A stretch of DNA of 64,000 nucleotides, taken from the NCBI GenBank assembly GCA_964219355.1, contig CAXPOZ010000002.1, positions 129,688 to 193,687 on the forward strand, in the 5' to 3' direction. Shown one piece after another: positions 28,260-37,900 of this stretch. The notes below the pieces were generated by a model. That model did not search any database, had not been told where the DNA came from, and saw only the letters and a program-made list of their open reading frames with translations. The translations under genes and the position numbers were made by a program. Source of the stretch: Parvularcula sp964219355 (lineage in GTDB: Bacteria; Pseudomonadota; Alphaproteobacteria; Caulobacterales; Parvularculaceae). The first letter of the stretch is position 1. Every line of letters starts with the position of its first letter.

Positions 28260-28414
28260 GTTTCCTCCCATTCTCTTGTCACGGATTTATCATTCGTGGG
28301 CGGGAAGGAAAAGAAGTCGATGCATGGTGGTGGGTCGCAGATTGCGCCCTACGGGCAGATTCCGCTAAGCTGTTAGAGAAGAGATCAGCGACGAGCAGAG
28401 ACAAAGGGCAACAG

Positions 28415-29197
28415 ATGAGCTGGGATGACTATTTCGCGGATGAACGCGAAGCCGCCGCTGCCGAAGAGCGCGGCAAGAAGCGGACGATCACCGTCGGCTG
28501 GACGGTGCGGACGCCAAAAAGCAGCGTGATCTGGAGTCCGCCTCAGCCCTTCAGGCGGCAGGAAAGCAAACCGAGTTCGGCGAAATCTGTGCAGGTTTGT
28601 CCGGCTGCGGTCGATTTCGACCACCGTCACTTTGTTATTCCGTGCCCCTTTGACCTGACCCTGCAATTTGCCCGTCGACCCACAGGTGAGCTGACGCTGG
28701 TTGATGCGGATGGGGAGGGCTCGGCCCTGCGCCAGACCGTGTTGCGTGAGCTCATGGTGCTGCATCCGCCGAATGAGTGGCGGGATCCTAACAAACCACT
28801 CCTGCAGATGATTGCGCCTTACGTCTTCGTCGCTGATGATCCCTGCTATGTTGTTCAGTCTCCGCCTTATCTTCACTATTTTCCAACCCAGCGTCCGGGA
28901 GTGCAGATCGGCGGGCGCTATCCGGTTCATGTCTGGCCGCGCCCCTTGAGCTGGGGATTTGAATGGCATGAGGTGAATGCGCCGCTGACCTTTAAGCGGG
29001 GAGAGCCCTGGTTCTACGTCCATTTCGAAACGGAGAACCCGTCCGCGCGCGTCCGGTTGGTTGAACAGGAAATGACGCCGGAACTTGATGAGTATCTCAC
29101 CTCGATCCTCGATGTGTCGAACTATGTGAACAAGACCTATTCGCTGTTCGCTGATGCTAAAAGGATGCGTCCTGAGAAACTCGTAAAGCCCAAGTAA
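28415..29197 (+). CDS. Hypothetical cytosolic protein
   Basis: This 260-residue protein has no signal peptide or membrane helix. It is rich in Pro, Trp and Tyr, with segments such as CPAAVDFDHRHFVIPCPFDL, PYLHYFP and WPRPLSWGFEWHEV. A C-terminal helix ends KLVKPK. The pattern vaguely recalls DUF6065-type proteins, but I cannot confirm this. Start at ATG 28415 is preceded by GGGCAACAG. Function unknown. Confidence 0.7.
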   Translation: MSWDDYFADEREAAAAEERGKKRTITVGWTVRTPKSSVIWSPPQPFRRQESKPSSAKSVQVCPAAVDFDHRHFVIPCPFDLTLQFARRPTGELTLVDADGEGSALRQTVLRELMVLHPPNEWRDPNKPLLQMIAPYVFVADDPCYVVQSPPYLHYFPTQRPGVQIGGRYPVHVWPRPLSWGFEWHEVNAPLTFKRGEPWFYVHFETENPSARVRLVEQEMTPELDEYLTSILDVSNYVNKTYSLFADAKRMRPEKLVKPK

Positions 29198-29589
29198 ACA
29201 ATTGGGGAATGCGGTCCCGAAAAGGGACGGATAGTATCATTTCGAGACCACTCCGCGACCTCAAATTACCCCAATATTGGGGTATCGAGTGCCTTCATTT
29301 TCCGCATAATGGTCAGCGTTCGATTGAGTAGAGGAGAACGAGACAACCGAGGCAATGTTCTGCGAACCTGGTGTGCCCAACTGTTGATGGTCTGAGCCAC
29401 ATCTTCCCTGCATCATCAGTATCCGGTGTTCGTAGTACATTCCAGCGGTCAGGCGCGGCCACTTGCTTGGCCGCGCCTCACCTCTCCTGTCGAGCTGCCC
29501 AATAGTCGGATATATCCGGCAGGAATGGGATTTGTATTTTGCGTACGGACGAAGCGACATTTGCTTCTGGTTTTGTGGAGTTGAGTATC
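29198..29589. other. 392-bp intergenic region upstream of REC-PilZ gene
   Basis: Contains a weak hairpin GTCCC-GAAAA-GGGAC (29214-29228), useful as a terminator of the preceding gene, and a perfect 18-bp palindrome at 29267-29284. The rest shows no coding region. Confidence 0.55.
29267..29284. promoter_or_regulatory. Perfect 18-bp palindrome TACCCCAATATTGGGGTA
   Basis: The palindrome lies about 305 bp before the chosen REC-PilZ start. No T-tract follows on either side, so a protein-binding site is more likely than a terminator. Ligand protein unknown; the regulator genes of the same module are candidates. Confidence 0.45.
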
Positions 29590-30345
29590 ATGGCGATGCC
29601 GCTGTCTTTGAACCAGCCCTCCAGTGCGGCTCCTTTTGAGCCCGGCGCACTCCCCGTCACAGATTCACTTGAGATCCTGATGATCGAGGACAGTTCCGCG
29701 ACGAGCGAGCTCCTCCTTCTCTTCCTGCGCCATCATGGACATCATGTCCTGGCTGCGATGGATGGGGAGGACGGCCTCGGCTTCTTGCTTTCGAAACGAT
29801 ATGATGTCCTCTTGCTGGATTTCCACCTGCCGAAGATGAACGGTGTTGAGGTCTTGCTGGAATACAAACGTCAGCGCGGCACCAATGATATGCCTCTCCT
29901 TATCGGCATGACAGGTGATATTGAGGGGCTTATGGCGCATGCTGAGAGTTCCCAGCATTTTGACCGAATTCTCGGCAAGCCATTCTATCCCCAGCAACTG
30001 ATCTCAATTCTCGGAAGCGCACGGCCGAACAGGAAAATGCAGGGCTTTGCCCAGGTTGAAGCCAATGCACCTTTTACCGTTAATACGATTTCCGATCTGC
30101 CGGAGCCGACCAATGATTCAGATCGTCGAAAATCCGACCGAATCCCCGTGACCAACGCGCCTACGAAGATCACCCTGACGACGGGTGAGACGCATCATTG
30201 CATGATCAAGGATGTATCGATGGGGGCGGCAGCGCTCGAGGTTTCTGTGAAACCGGAGATCGGGGAGCGCGTGACGGTTGGCAGAACGTCTGCCTGCGTT
30301 ATCCGGCACACGAATGACGGTATCGTCGTCCAGTGGATCCAGTAA
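29590..30345 (+). CDS. Response regulator with C-terminal PilZ domain
   Basis: This 251-residue protein uses ATG 29590 (GGAG 10-12 bp upstream); the frame is open to a TTG at 29539. A receiver domain (about 27-145) has acidic pocket IED, phosphoacceptor Asp77 in LLLDFHLP and Lys130. A PilZ domain (about 178-251) follows, with Arg180-x3-Arg184 (RRKSDR). The second motif reads DVSMGAA, so the usual DxSxxG has its glycine one position early. PilZ domains bind c-di-GMP, often to activate polysaccharide synthases. It converges with the HlyD/GT2/TackOD1 operon and its receiver closely resembles that of the REC-TackOD1 protein. Confidence 0.85.
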   Translation: MAMPLSLNQPSSAAPFEPGALPVTDSLEILMIEDSSATSELLLLFLRHHGHHVLAAMDGEDGLGFLLSKRYDVLLLDFHLPKMNGVEVLLEYKRQRGTNDMPLLIGMTGDIEGLMAHAESSQHFDRILGKPFYPQQLISILGSARPNRKMQGFAQVEANAPFTVNTISDLPEPTNDSDRRKSDRIPVTNAPTKITLTTGETHHCMIKDVSMGAAALEVSVKPEIGERVTVGRTSACVIRHTNDGIVVQWIQ

Positions 30346-30383
30346 ATCCGTACGGATTAAATTGCCTGATAGCTAAATGAAAT

Positions 30384-30407
30384 GTGGAGCCTCTAGCGAG
30401 GCTCCAC
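30384..30407. terminator. Perfect 10-bp hairpin between convergent genes
   Basis: GTGGAGCCTC (30384-30393) pairs with GAGGCTCCAC (30398-30407) around TAGC, which overlaps the stop codon of the minus-strand gene. On the minus strand ATTTCATTT follows. Probably a shared terminator. Confidence 0.7.
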
Positions 30408-31511
30408 CTGAACTGTGCCGAGCGCAACCATTTGATCGCCCTCTGGATGGCTCACCTTCGCGGGTGTTTCTGCCGCGAGTGTCTGACCGGAGGAATCGTT
30501 CTCTTCATCACGGAAATCCCAGAACGCTGAGCGGATCTTGACCTTTTCATAGACGGGGAAGTCCGCAGGCCCATCAAGTTCGATAATCGCAAGCTGGCTG
30601 CGCTGCCGCGGCTTGAAGAGATTCTGGAATTCCATCGGCACGGCATCAGAGACAGCGAGGATATCCGCAATTCGGCCCGTGGTGCTTTGCCGATTAGTCG
30701 AGATACGGACCTTTTTGCCGGCCTTGATAGAGAAATTATAGCGGTCCGGCAGATAGGCAAGGACATAGGGCTTGCCCGAATAAACTGTCATCAGGGGCTC
30801 GCCAACCACAAACACATCGCCTTTGGATGGGATACTTGCCCCGACGACGCCGTCTGTGCCTGCACGGACGACCCCATTGGCATACTGATCTTCAAGCCGC
30901 TGGATCGCCTGGCTTGCCAGATTGCGTGCGGTACTGAGGGTTTCGAGCTGATCTTTCAGCTCTTTGTCTTCGATGCTCAGCAGGGCATGATCTTCGCCGG
31001 CATCGTAGCGGGCTCGCATGGCAAGCTCCTGCTCATAGGCGGTGACGAGGCCGCTTTCAGCCATTTCCTCGATATTCTGGAGAAATTTCGTGGCGCTCGA
31101 TTCTCTTTTCTCTGCGAGGGGAAGAAGGCGGCGCGAGGTGTTGTGACGTAACTGCAGGTCAGCGATCTTCTGGGACAGTTCCGCTTCTCGTAAAGAGAGA
31201 TCCGCAATCCGCTCGAGGATTTCTTCCGACCCCACACGGAGAAGGACATCACCTTCTCGCACTTGTTGACCCTCTTTCACATCGATCGATTCAACACGGG
31301 CAACGAAGGTGGAGGCAACCGTATTGGTGTCACGGACGATCAGGCCGTCCCCGCGGAGAATGAAATTATCCCCCCAGAGATAATTGACAACCGCAATGCC
31401 GAAGAGAAGCAGCAAGCCGAGATAGACCCGGCGGCTGATCGAAGGTTTGGCGCTGCGCTCTTCATTTTCGAGCGTATCAGCGCGAGGCCGTTTTTTGAGT
31501 TGTTTGATCAT
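30393..31511 (-). CDS. HlyD/Alg44-like membrane fusion protein
   Basis: This 372-residue protein starts at the ATG at 31509-31511, one base after the GT2 stop. A short basic N-terminus is followed by one transmembrane helix (about 29-45). A lipoyl/biotinyl-like half (VARVESIDVKEGQQVREGDVLLRVG), a long coiled-coil hairpin (about 105-225), the second lipoyl half (VVRAGTDGVVGASIPSKGDVFVVGEPLMTV) and a beta-barrel domain follow. This is the periplasmic adaptor layout of HlyD and of the periplasmic part of Alg44. Co-transcription with a membrane GT2 argues for polymer export or synthase support rather than drug efflux. Confidence 0.85.
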   Translation of the reverse strand: MIKQLKKRPRADTLENEERSAKPSISRRVYLGLLLLFGIAVVNYLWGDNFILRGDGLIVRDTNTVASTFVARVESIDVKEGQQVREGDVLLRVGSEEILERIADLSLREAELSQKIADLQLRHNTSRRLLPLAEKRESSATKFLQNIEEMAESGLVTAYEQELAMRARYDAGEDHALLSIEDKELKDQLETLSTARNLASQAIQRLEDQYANGVVRAGTDGVVGASIPSKGDVFVVGEPLMTVYSGKPYVLAYLPDRYNFSIKAGKKVRISTNRQSTTGRIADILAVSDAVPMEFQNLFKPRQRSQLAIIELDGPADFPVYEKVKIRSAFWDFRDEENDSSGQTLAAETPAKVSHPEGDQMVALGTVQVEPR

Positions 31512-31512
31512 G

Positions 31513-32778
31513 TCACACTCGCTCCATATGAACTTTTGTGGGGACGTATGAGTCCTTGTACGATGCATCAAAAAGCCATTCCTGCAGATAGGCAGTCAGG
31601 CGGAGGAACCGCATCAAGACACCGTTGAAGAAACTATAGATGAGGACAAAGGGGATAAGCCGTCCTGTTTGCGCTTTTGGGTTTGCTGAAGCCGCCAGCA
31701 AGAAGACAATGAAATCGAGCATCGTCAGGGCGATCTGTGTTCCGATCAGGATTGCGAGGGCAAACTCGCCGAAAGAGACGAAAAGCCAGACGATATAAAC
31801 CGGCAGCGCAATCGCACCGATGACATTGAACAGAAGGAATTCGAATTCGTGAAAGAGCTCCTTTGGGCGGAAAAGAGGGGAGAACGGATTGATAAATCCG
31901 ACATGCTTACGATAGCGCAGCCGAACCGCATCACGCTCCCACCGGAACCGCTGTTTGGTGAGCGCGGTCAGGCTGTCGGGTGCATCTGTATAGCAGATGG
32001 CGTTCGTTGCGAATCTGATCTTCCAGCCGGCGCGGCGCAGGCGGAGCGTGACATCAAGATCCTCACCGCCGCCGGCATCGAGCCCACCGACCCCGACGAG
32101 GGCAGTCCGCCGAAATGCACTGAAGGCGCCCGATGCGCATGTGACCTGACCCATAAGGTCCAGCGAGCGTTTGCCGAGCGAAATACTGATAAGATATTCG
32201 ATGGCCTGAAATGTTGTGACCAGTGATTTGCGGGCATTACGGACGTAAATATTGCCCGAGACGGCCCCGACCTCCTTGTCGAGGAATGGGGCGACAATTT
32301 CCTTCAGCGCCTGGCGACCGAAGGAGCAGTCACAATCGACATTGACGATGATATCACCGCTTGAAAGGCGCTCGGCGAGGTTCGTCGCTGCGGACTTGCC
32401 TGCCCTCAGTTCGGTTCCATGGACGCGGTGGATAAGTTTCTGCTTGAGCATGCGCGAAAGCGTCTCAAGCATCTTGTCGGTCGAGCCGTCACTGACGACG
32501 ACGATTTCGTCCGGCTTGAGACTTTGCTCCCAAAGGCTCCGAACGCAGGCCTCAATGCTTTTCTCTTCATTGTGGCCGGCGATGACGACACTGATTTTTC
32601 CTGCCTTGTGGGCACTCGATGAGGAAATGTTCCGGACCCGGTAGAGGAGGGCGGCCGGCAGGAAGGACAGCATGTAACGGGGGATCTCAAAGATGATCAC
32701 GAACCAGAAAAGGGTCAGCAAGCCCAATAGGCTCTGCGCCTGAAGAAAGCTGATCCCCTCGGCAATCGTGTCAAACAT
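31513..32778 (-). CDS. Membrane GT2 glycosyltransferase (polysaccharide synthase-like)
   Basis: This 421-residue protein has an N-terminal transmembrane helix (about 18-45), a cytosolic GT-A domain and three to four C-terminal transmembrane helices (about 310-400). Catalytic motifs of processive family 2 synthases are present: D-C-D (148-150), the base-containing ED (239-240) and QRFRW (276-280, the QxxRW motif). Alg8, hyaluronan and related synthases share this plan. The start overlaps the stop of the REC-TackOD1 gene (TAATG) and the stop is one base from the HlyD-like start, so all three are co-translated. The polymer is unknown. Confidence 0.9.
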   Translation of the reverse strand: MFDTIAEGISFLQAQSLLGLLTLFWFVIIFEIPRYMLSFLPAALLYRVRNISSSSAHKAGKISVVIAGHNEEKSIEACVRSLWEQSLKPDEIVVVSDGSTDKMLETLSRMLKQKLIHRVHGTELRAGKSAATNLAERLSSGDIIVNVDCDCSFGRQALKEIVAPFLDKEVGAVSGNIYVRNARKSLVTTFQAIEYLISISLGKRSLDLMGQVTCASGAFSAFRRTALVGVGGLDAGGGEDLDVTLRLRRAGWKIRFATNAICYTDAPDSLTALTKQRFRWERDAVRLRYRKHVGFINPFSPLFRPKELFHEFEFLLFNVIGAIALPVYIVWLFVSFGEFALAILIGTQIALTMLDFIVFLLAASANPKAQTGRLIPFVLIYSFFNGVLMRFLRLTAYLQEWLFDASYKDSYVPTKVHMERV

Positions 32779-34595
32779 TATGAGAGATCCTCCGCGCCAA
32801 AGACCCGAATGGTCGCGCCGATATCATGACGTAGCTGCTTGCCGGCTTCCCGGCAGTAATGGTCGATCTGGCCGCGGAGAGCATCCGGCTGTGTGCCGCC
32901 AGCGATCGCAAAATCATATGTGTGCCCACGATATGTCTGGCAGCTACTCCCGGAGGCTTCCTCCCGGTTCATGACGGTCCGCAGGTTCTCAACGAATTGC
33001 GATCTGATCTGCGCGAATTGCCTAGGGCCATGTTCGCGTTCGATTTCCCGCTGATTCTCATAGGAGATATGAAGGAGCGAGAATGTCGAGCCATTTTCAT
33101 TGTATCGTTTGGCTTCTTCATTGAGGCCAATGACAAGATCCAGCGGCAGGTCTGCAAAGCGGAGGCTTGTCCGGGTGATACCAAGATAGGCGAACCCGGC
33201 TTCGGCGAAGGCGCTGCCGCGGTCTGACAGCTCGTAGCTGAACAGGTCCCGGGTCTGGATGACATCTCCATCCGTGCGTGTGCTGCATTTCAGGCAAACA
33301 AAGCCGATATCCGGCTGCGACGTGGTATGAGAGCAGGAATTGCACCTGATCATTGTGCCCGGTTTGTCGTAGTCGCGGCCGAAATGGTTCAGTTCCTGTC
33401 GGCATTTGGGGCAAACCAGATGATCGCCCTGGCGGAAATCAGATTCGGCTCCCTGATAGGCGCATTTGAAGTGATGCAGATAGGATTGCTCGGAAAGGTC
33501 AGCGGAATGACAATCGGGGCAATCTTCCCGGACATTGAACTGCGAAGAGCCGCAGGAGCCGCAGACATGAACCCGGTCAAAGAAGTTTGCATGGAGAAGG
33601 CCGGAATCCTGTAGTTTCCGGGCTTCAATGATCACATTCTCTGCCGGTACCGTCAGATTGAATTTGACCAGCGAAGGGGTACCTGCGTGGTATTTCGGCG
33701 TAAGCTTCCGTCCACTGACATGCAGCCGACCAATGATTTTCTCCCCAAGGTCATCAGTCAGGATAAGATCGGGATGAAGCTCGACCCGCTTGGCGTGAAA
33801 GTCTTCGATGAGATCCTTCACCTTGTTCAGCTCGTCATGCGCCAGCTTGGAGCAGTCAAGGTCAGCTTCATTCGTCAGGCAGCCGACAAGATCGATGATC
33901 GGCAGGAGGTGGAGAGTTTTGGTGCTCCAGATCTGCGCAAAGGCTTCGGGGCCTGTGGCTTGCGTGATCAGGATGGCATCAAACTGCTGTTGGGTCAGGG
34001 ATGACTGGAGGGCACGTGCGGAAAGATGCTTCGCGTTGAAATCTTCCGGGTAGCAAAGATATTTGTAATCGAGCTCGAAAAGAGGGGAAGTTCTGGGCGC
34101 AGGCTGCACAGCCGGAATGCCTTTGCTGCCGTCAGTTTTTGGTGATTCTGACCCTTTGCTCATGCTGCTGGGAGAGGGGTCATTCTCGGATCTGCTCTCT
34201 TGTGTCTCGTCAATGACCTTGCAGATCTCACTGATATCGACGGGTTTCGGAACGACCCGGTCGAACCATTCGCAATTTTCTTCATGCGAAAGGAGGCCTT
34301 CCACATCCGCAGTCACCGCGACAAAACGAGGGCCCTGTCGATCCTTGAACTGAGTGCGATAGGACGACGCGACTTTGACGCCGTCCATTTCCGGCAAATG
34401 GAAGTCCAGTAGAGCGACATCGTAGTCACGTTGCGAAAGGGCTTCAAAAGCCTCTTTGCCGTCATTGACGATGTCTACTTCATGACCGCGTTGGGTGAGG
34501 ACGAGTTTGAGCAGATCCTGTGTGATCGCACTGTCCTCAGCAACAAGAATTCTTTTCGTTTCTACAGATGAGATTGCGCTCGCTGGTGCCGGCAT
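32778..34595 (-). CDS. REC-TackOD1 response regulator with GGDEF-like C-terminus
   Basis: This 605-residue protein has a receiver domain (about 14-125; phosphoacceptor Asp64 in LLDFHLP, Lys117) and a low-complexity linker (130-165). A zinc-ribbon-rich output region (about 170-440) resembles TackOD1: cysteine pairs at 345/348, 359/362, 395/398, 418/421 and 434/437, with HHFKCAY (374-380) and CPKCRQELNHFGRDYDKPG. The C-terminal 130 residues look like a degenerate GGDEF-type fold lacking the GGDEF motif. First gene of the GT2/HlyD operon, so it probably regulates the synthase post-translationally. Domain naming is from recalled motif pattern and should be tested. Confidence 0.75.
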   Translation of the reverse strand: MPAPASAISSVETKRILVAEDSAITQDLLKLVLTQRGHEVDIVNDGKEAFEALSQRDYDVALLDFHLPEMDGVKVASSYRTQFKDRQGPRFVAVTADVEGLLSHEENCEWFDRVVPKPVDISEICKVIDETQESRSENDPSPSSMSKGSESPKTDGSKGIPAVQPAPRTSPLFELDYKYLCYPEDFNAKHLSARALQSSLTQQQFDAILITQATGPEAFAQIWSTKTLHLLPIIDLVGCLTNEADLDCSKLAHDELNKVKDLIEDFHAKRVELHPDLILTDDLGEKIIGRLHVSGRKLTPKYHAGTPSLVKFNLTVPAENVIIEARKLQDSGLLHANFFDRVHVCGSCGSSQFNVREDCPDCHSADLSEQSYLHHFKCAYQGAESDFRQGDHLVCPKCRQELNHFGRDYDKPGTMIRCNSCSHTTSQPDIGFVCLKCSTRTDGDVIQTRDLFSYELSDRGSAFAEAGFAYLGITRTSLRFADLPLDLVIGLNEEAKRYNENGSTFSLLHISYENQREIEREHGPRQFAQIRSQFVENLRTVMNREEASGSSCQTYRGHTYDFAIAGGTQPDALRGQIDHYCREAGKQLRHDIGATIRVFGAEDLS

Positions 34596-34947
34596 CTGAA
34601 CCTGCCTTCTTTCTTCTCGCTAGTGCCGTTCCGGCACGTTCGATAATAAATCGGGGAAAAGAGGGGGGTACGCACAATGCCTTTACCCGCATCAGGCGAG
34701 ATCAGTCATAAAGTGGCAATATTTAAAAAAGTATAACGCGGTTAATGAACGGTTAAGATCAAAACTAAAATGTATCTAGACTTAGCTTCATTGATACAAA
34801 ATCACGACGAGATTATGTAAAAAATTTTACATAACATTAAAGGTAATTTAGCGACGCATGCATACAACCACAAAGCGTAGTAATGGGCACTATTATGTAT
34901 CGTAGGCTATAAAATATCATCATCAACAATTTGGCGGTTACAAAAAA
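34596..34947. other. 352-bp AT-rich divergent promoter region
   Basis: The region lies between the REC-TackOD1 operon (minus) and the phosphorelay operon (plus). It is much more AT-rich than the genes on each side and has many A/T tracts. It contains a perfect inverted repeat at 34813-34834. No coding region. Confidence 0.6.
34813..34834. promoter_or_regulatory. Inverted repeat, 10-bp arms, upstream of the hybrid kinase
   Basis: TTATGTAAAA and TTTTACATAA are exact inverse complements separated by AA. The site sits 114 bp before the hybrid kinase start in the shared divergent promoter region, a classic operator position. The REC-LuxR protein of the same operon is a natural but unproven candidate. 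Confidence 0.55.
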
Positions 34948-37900
34948 ATGGATAAGTATAAATCGAGTCCAGTACGCCTTCTACGAGGCATCGCAAGTAA
35001 GTATGCCGCTCTAACGTTCGTCATCGTGATGGCGACCGCTGCTTCCATCCTTTTTCTTCAGTACAGGGAAGCGAGAACCTCTTTGATTGATCGCGAGTTC
35101 GAGCGCCTCGATTTCGCGCTCCAGCAAGAGAGTAAGTTTCTCTCCGACGTCATCGACGACGCAACGCGCAAAACGCTGTTTCTCGTCAATGCCCCTTCTG
35201 TTCGGAATATCATCAATCATCAGCAGAATGATGAAGCTGGCGAGCTAGAGGAAATAGTTCTCCAGTCTTATAAAGAACAGCTCGCGGGCATTTTCCTTTC
35301 GCTCGCTGAAAGCAACCCTGACATCCTCCAAATTCGCTTCATTGAAGCTTCGGAGGTGGGGCGAGAAATCGTTCGTGTAACAAGGGCTTCTGGCCAACCC
35401 CGCATCACGTCGAACGATATGCTCCAGCTAAAAGGGGACCAAGAGTATGTCTATAAGACGGCACATGCCGCACCGGGCGAAGTCTTGATCTTCGATATCA
35501 ATTTGAACAGGGAGTATGGCCGGATCGAACGTCCTTACACACCGGTTCTGAGGACCGCTTCGCCAGTTTTTTCGGATTCGGGCGAAGTTTTTGGGGTTGT
35601 CGTCATCAATATCGATATGAACCAGGTCTTCAAAAGAATGACCGAGGGGCTCGTTCATGGTAGCTCATATTATGTCACCAACAGTGACGGCTACTATCTC
35701 ATCCATCCCGACAGCATGAAAACATTCGGCTTTGAGTTCGGCAAGGAGAACAGAGTCGATCTGGATTATCCGAAATTTAAGAAGCTTCTCGATGATCAAG
35801 AAGAGCTTGTCCTGTCAATTACGGCAGGGTCCGGTGAAAATGCACAACTCCTCAGGGCTGAGAAGTTTTTTTATGATCCAACAGATCGTAGTCGTTTTCT
35901 GCTCGGTGTTGCGATGTCTCCCAAGCGAGCGTTGCTGGCAGATATCGGAGAAATCCGTGATGGTCTGATCCTTATCTCAATCTTTCTCGCCATTATCAGC
36001 GCAGGGATTGCGACACTTGTTTCCCGGCTTGTCATTTATCGTCTCAAGAAACTCAAGACAGCCGTTGAGCATCTTGCGAACGGAACGCCGGTAGAGGAGC
36101 TTGAACTTCCGACTGAGCTTAGTGACGAAATTGGTGTCGTGGCGAAAGCGTTCGAGGAAATGGCAACGTCATTGAAGGAACGGCAAGGGCGCCTGGAAGA
36201 AAAAGAAGCAACGGTTCGTGCCATTCACGAGGCGGTTTCAAGCCCGATCATTACGATCGATGCTCGCGGGGCCATTCAGGATATCAACGCCGCGACGACC
36301 CAGCTTCTTGGCTACAGCAAAGAAGAGCTGCTGGGCAAGAATGTCGCCATGCTGATGACCAGCGAATATAGCCGCAATCATGATCAGTACCTTCGGAACT
36401 ACCATGAATATGGCGAAGCGCGGATCATCGGGATCGGTCGGGAGGTCGAGGCGCGCAGAAATGATGGTACGGCCATTCCTGTCCACATTGCCGTCAGTGA
36501 GTTGCGGATAAAAGACAAGCCACTTTATACGGGTGTGATCACAGACCTCAGCGAGCTCAAAAAAGTAGACAGGCTAAAAAATGAGTTTGTCTCGACCGTC
36601 AGTCATGAGCTTCGTACGCCACTGACATCGATCAAGGGGTCGCTTGGCCTCCTCAAGTCTGCAACACTCGGGGATCTGCCGGATGAGGCCATTGCGATGA
36701 TCACCATCGCTTACAACAACAGTGATCGCCTCATCAGATTGATCAATGACATTCTGGATGTCGAGAAGATCGAAGCCGGCAAGCTCTCCTTCACATTCCA
36801 GCATATGGAGCTTGAGCCTTTCCTCGAACGGTCGATTGAGGCCAACAAAGCGTATAGCCAGGAATATGGTGTCGAACTGAATTTGCTGCCAATCGCAGGC
36901 GATATCAAAATCGATGCGGATGCGGACAGATTGGCGCAGGTCATGGCGAACCTGATCTCGAACGCTGTAAAGTTCTCTCCCAAGGGTGCGGAAGTCAGTA
37001 TCAGTGCGGAGGTGCTCGAAGAGGAAGTCCGCATTTCCGTCACCGATCATGGTCCCGGGATACCAGAAGAATTCCAGTCCAAGATCTTTGGGAAATTCGC
37101 TCAAGCCGACTCGTCAGATACCAAAGCTCAAGGCGGTACCGGTCTTGGGCTTTCCATCAGCAAGGCAATTGTTGAAGCGCATGGTGGGGACGTTTCATTC
37201 CACACGATGCCCGGCAAAGGGACAACATTTTATTTCAACATCCCGCGTGTTGTCAGCGAAGCTAAGAGTATCGAGTCTGCTCAACGGATGAGTGCATCTA
37301 GGGTCCTCATATGTGAGGATGATATTGATGTCTCAACCCTCCTGTCACTGATTATATCTGACATGGGATATGAGACGGTGGTGTGCTCAACGGCAGCGGA
37401 GGCAAAAGATATGCTTCAGGCCGGAGAATTTTCGGCCATGACTGTTGATCTCGCTCTGCCCGATCAGGATGGTCTAAGGTTTATTCGAGAATTAAGGGAA
37501 GCTCCTGAGACGGAAGATTTGCCGATTCTTGTCGTCTCTGCGAAGGCTGATGCCGCGCGGGAGGAACTCAACGGCACGGTTATCAGTGTTATCGATTGGC
37601 TGGATAAGCCCATCCATATCGATCAGCTGAAGTCAGGCGTCGAACGTGCCGTGAAGACATCTCATGTCCAAAACGCGAGAATCCTCCACATTGACGATGA
37701 TGTCGAGCATCTGAAATTCGTGACGGCTCTTGTGGGCGATCAAGGTACAGTTGATCATGCGAAGAATTGCCGGGAGGCAAGGGAACAGCTAGCCCTTGTT
37801 GATTATGACATTGTCATCCTGGATCTTCTGCTGCCGGACGGTGCAGGCGAGGAATTGTTGCCCGATATTCGCAGCAATGGGAGTGCGCCACCACAAGTTC

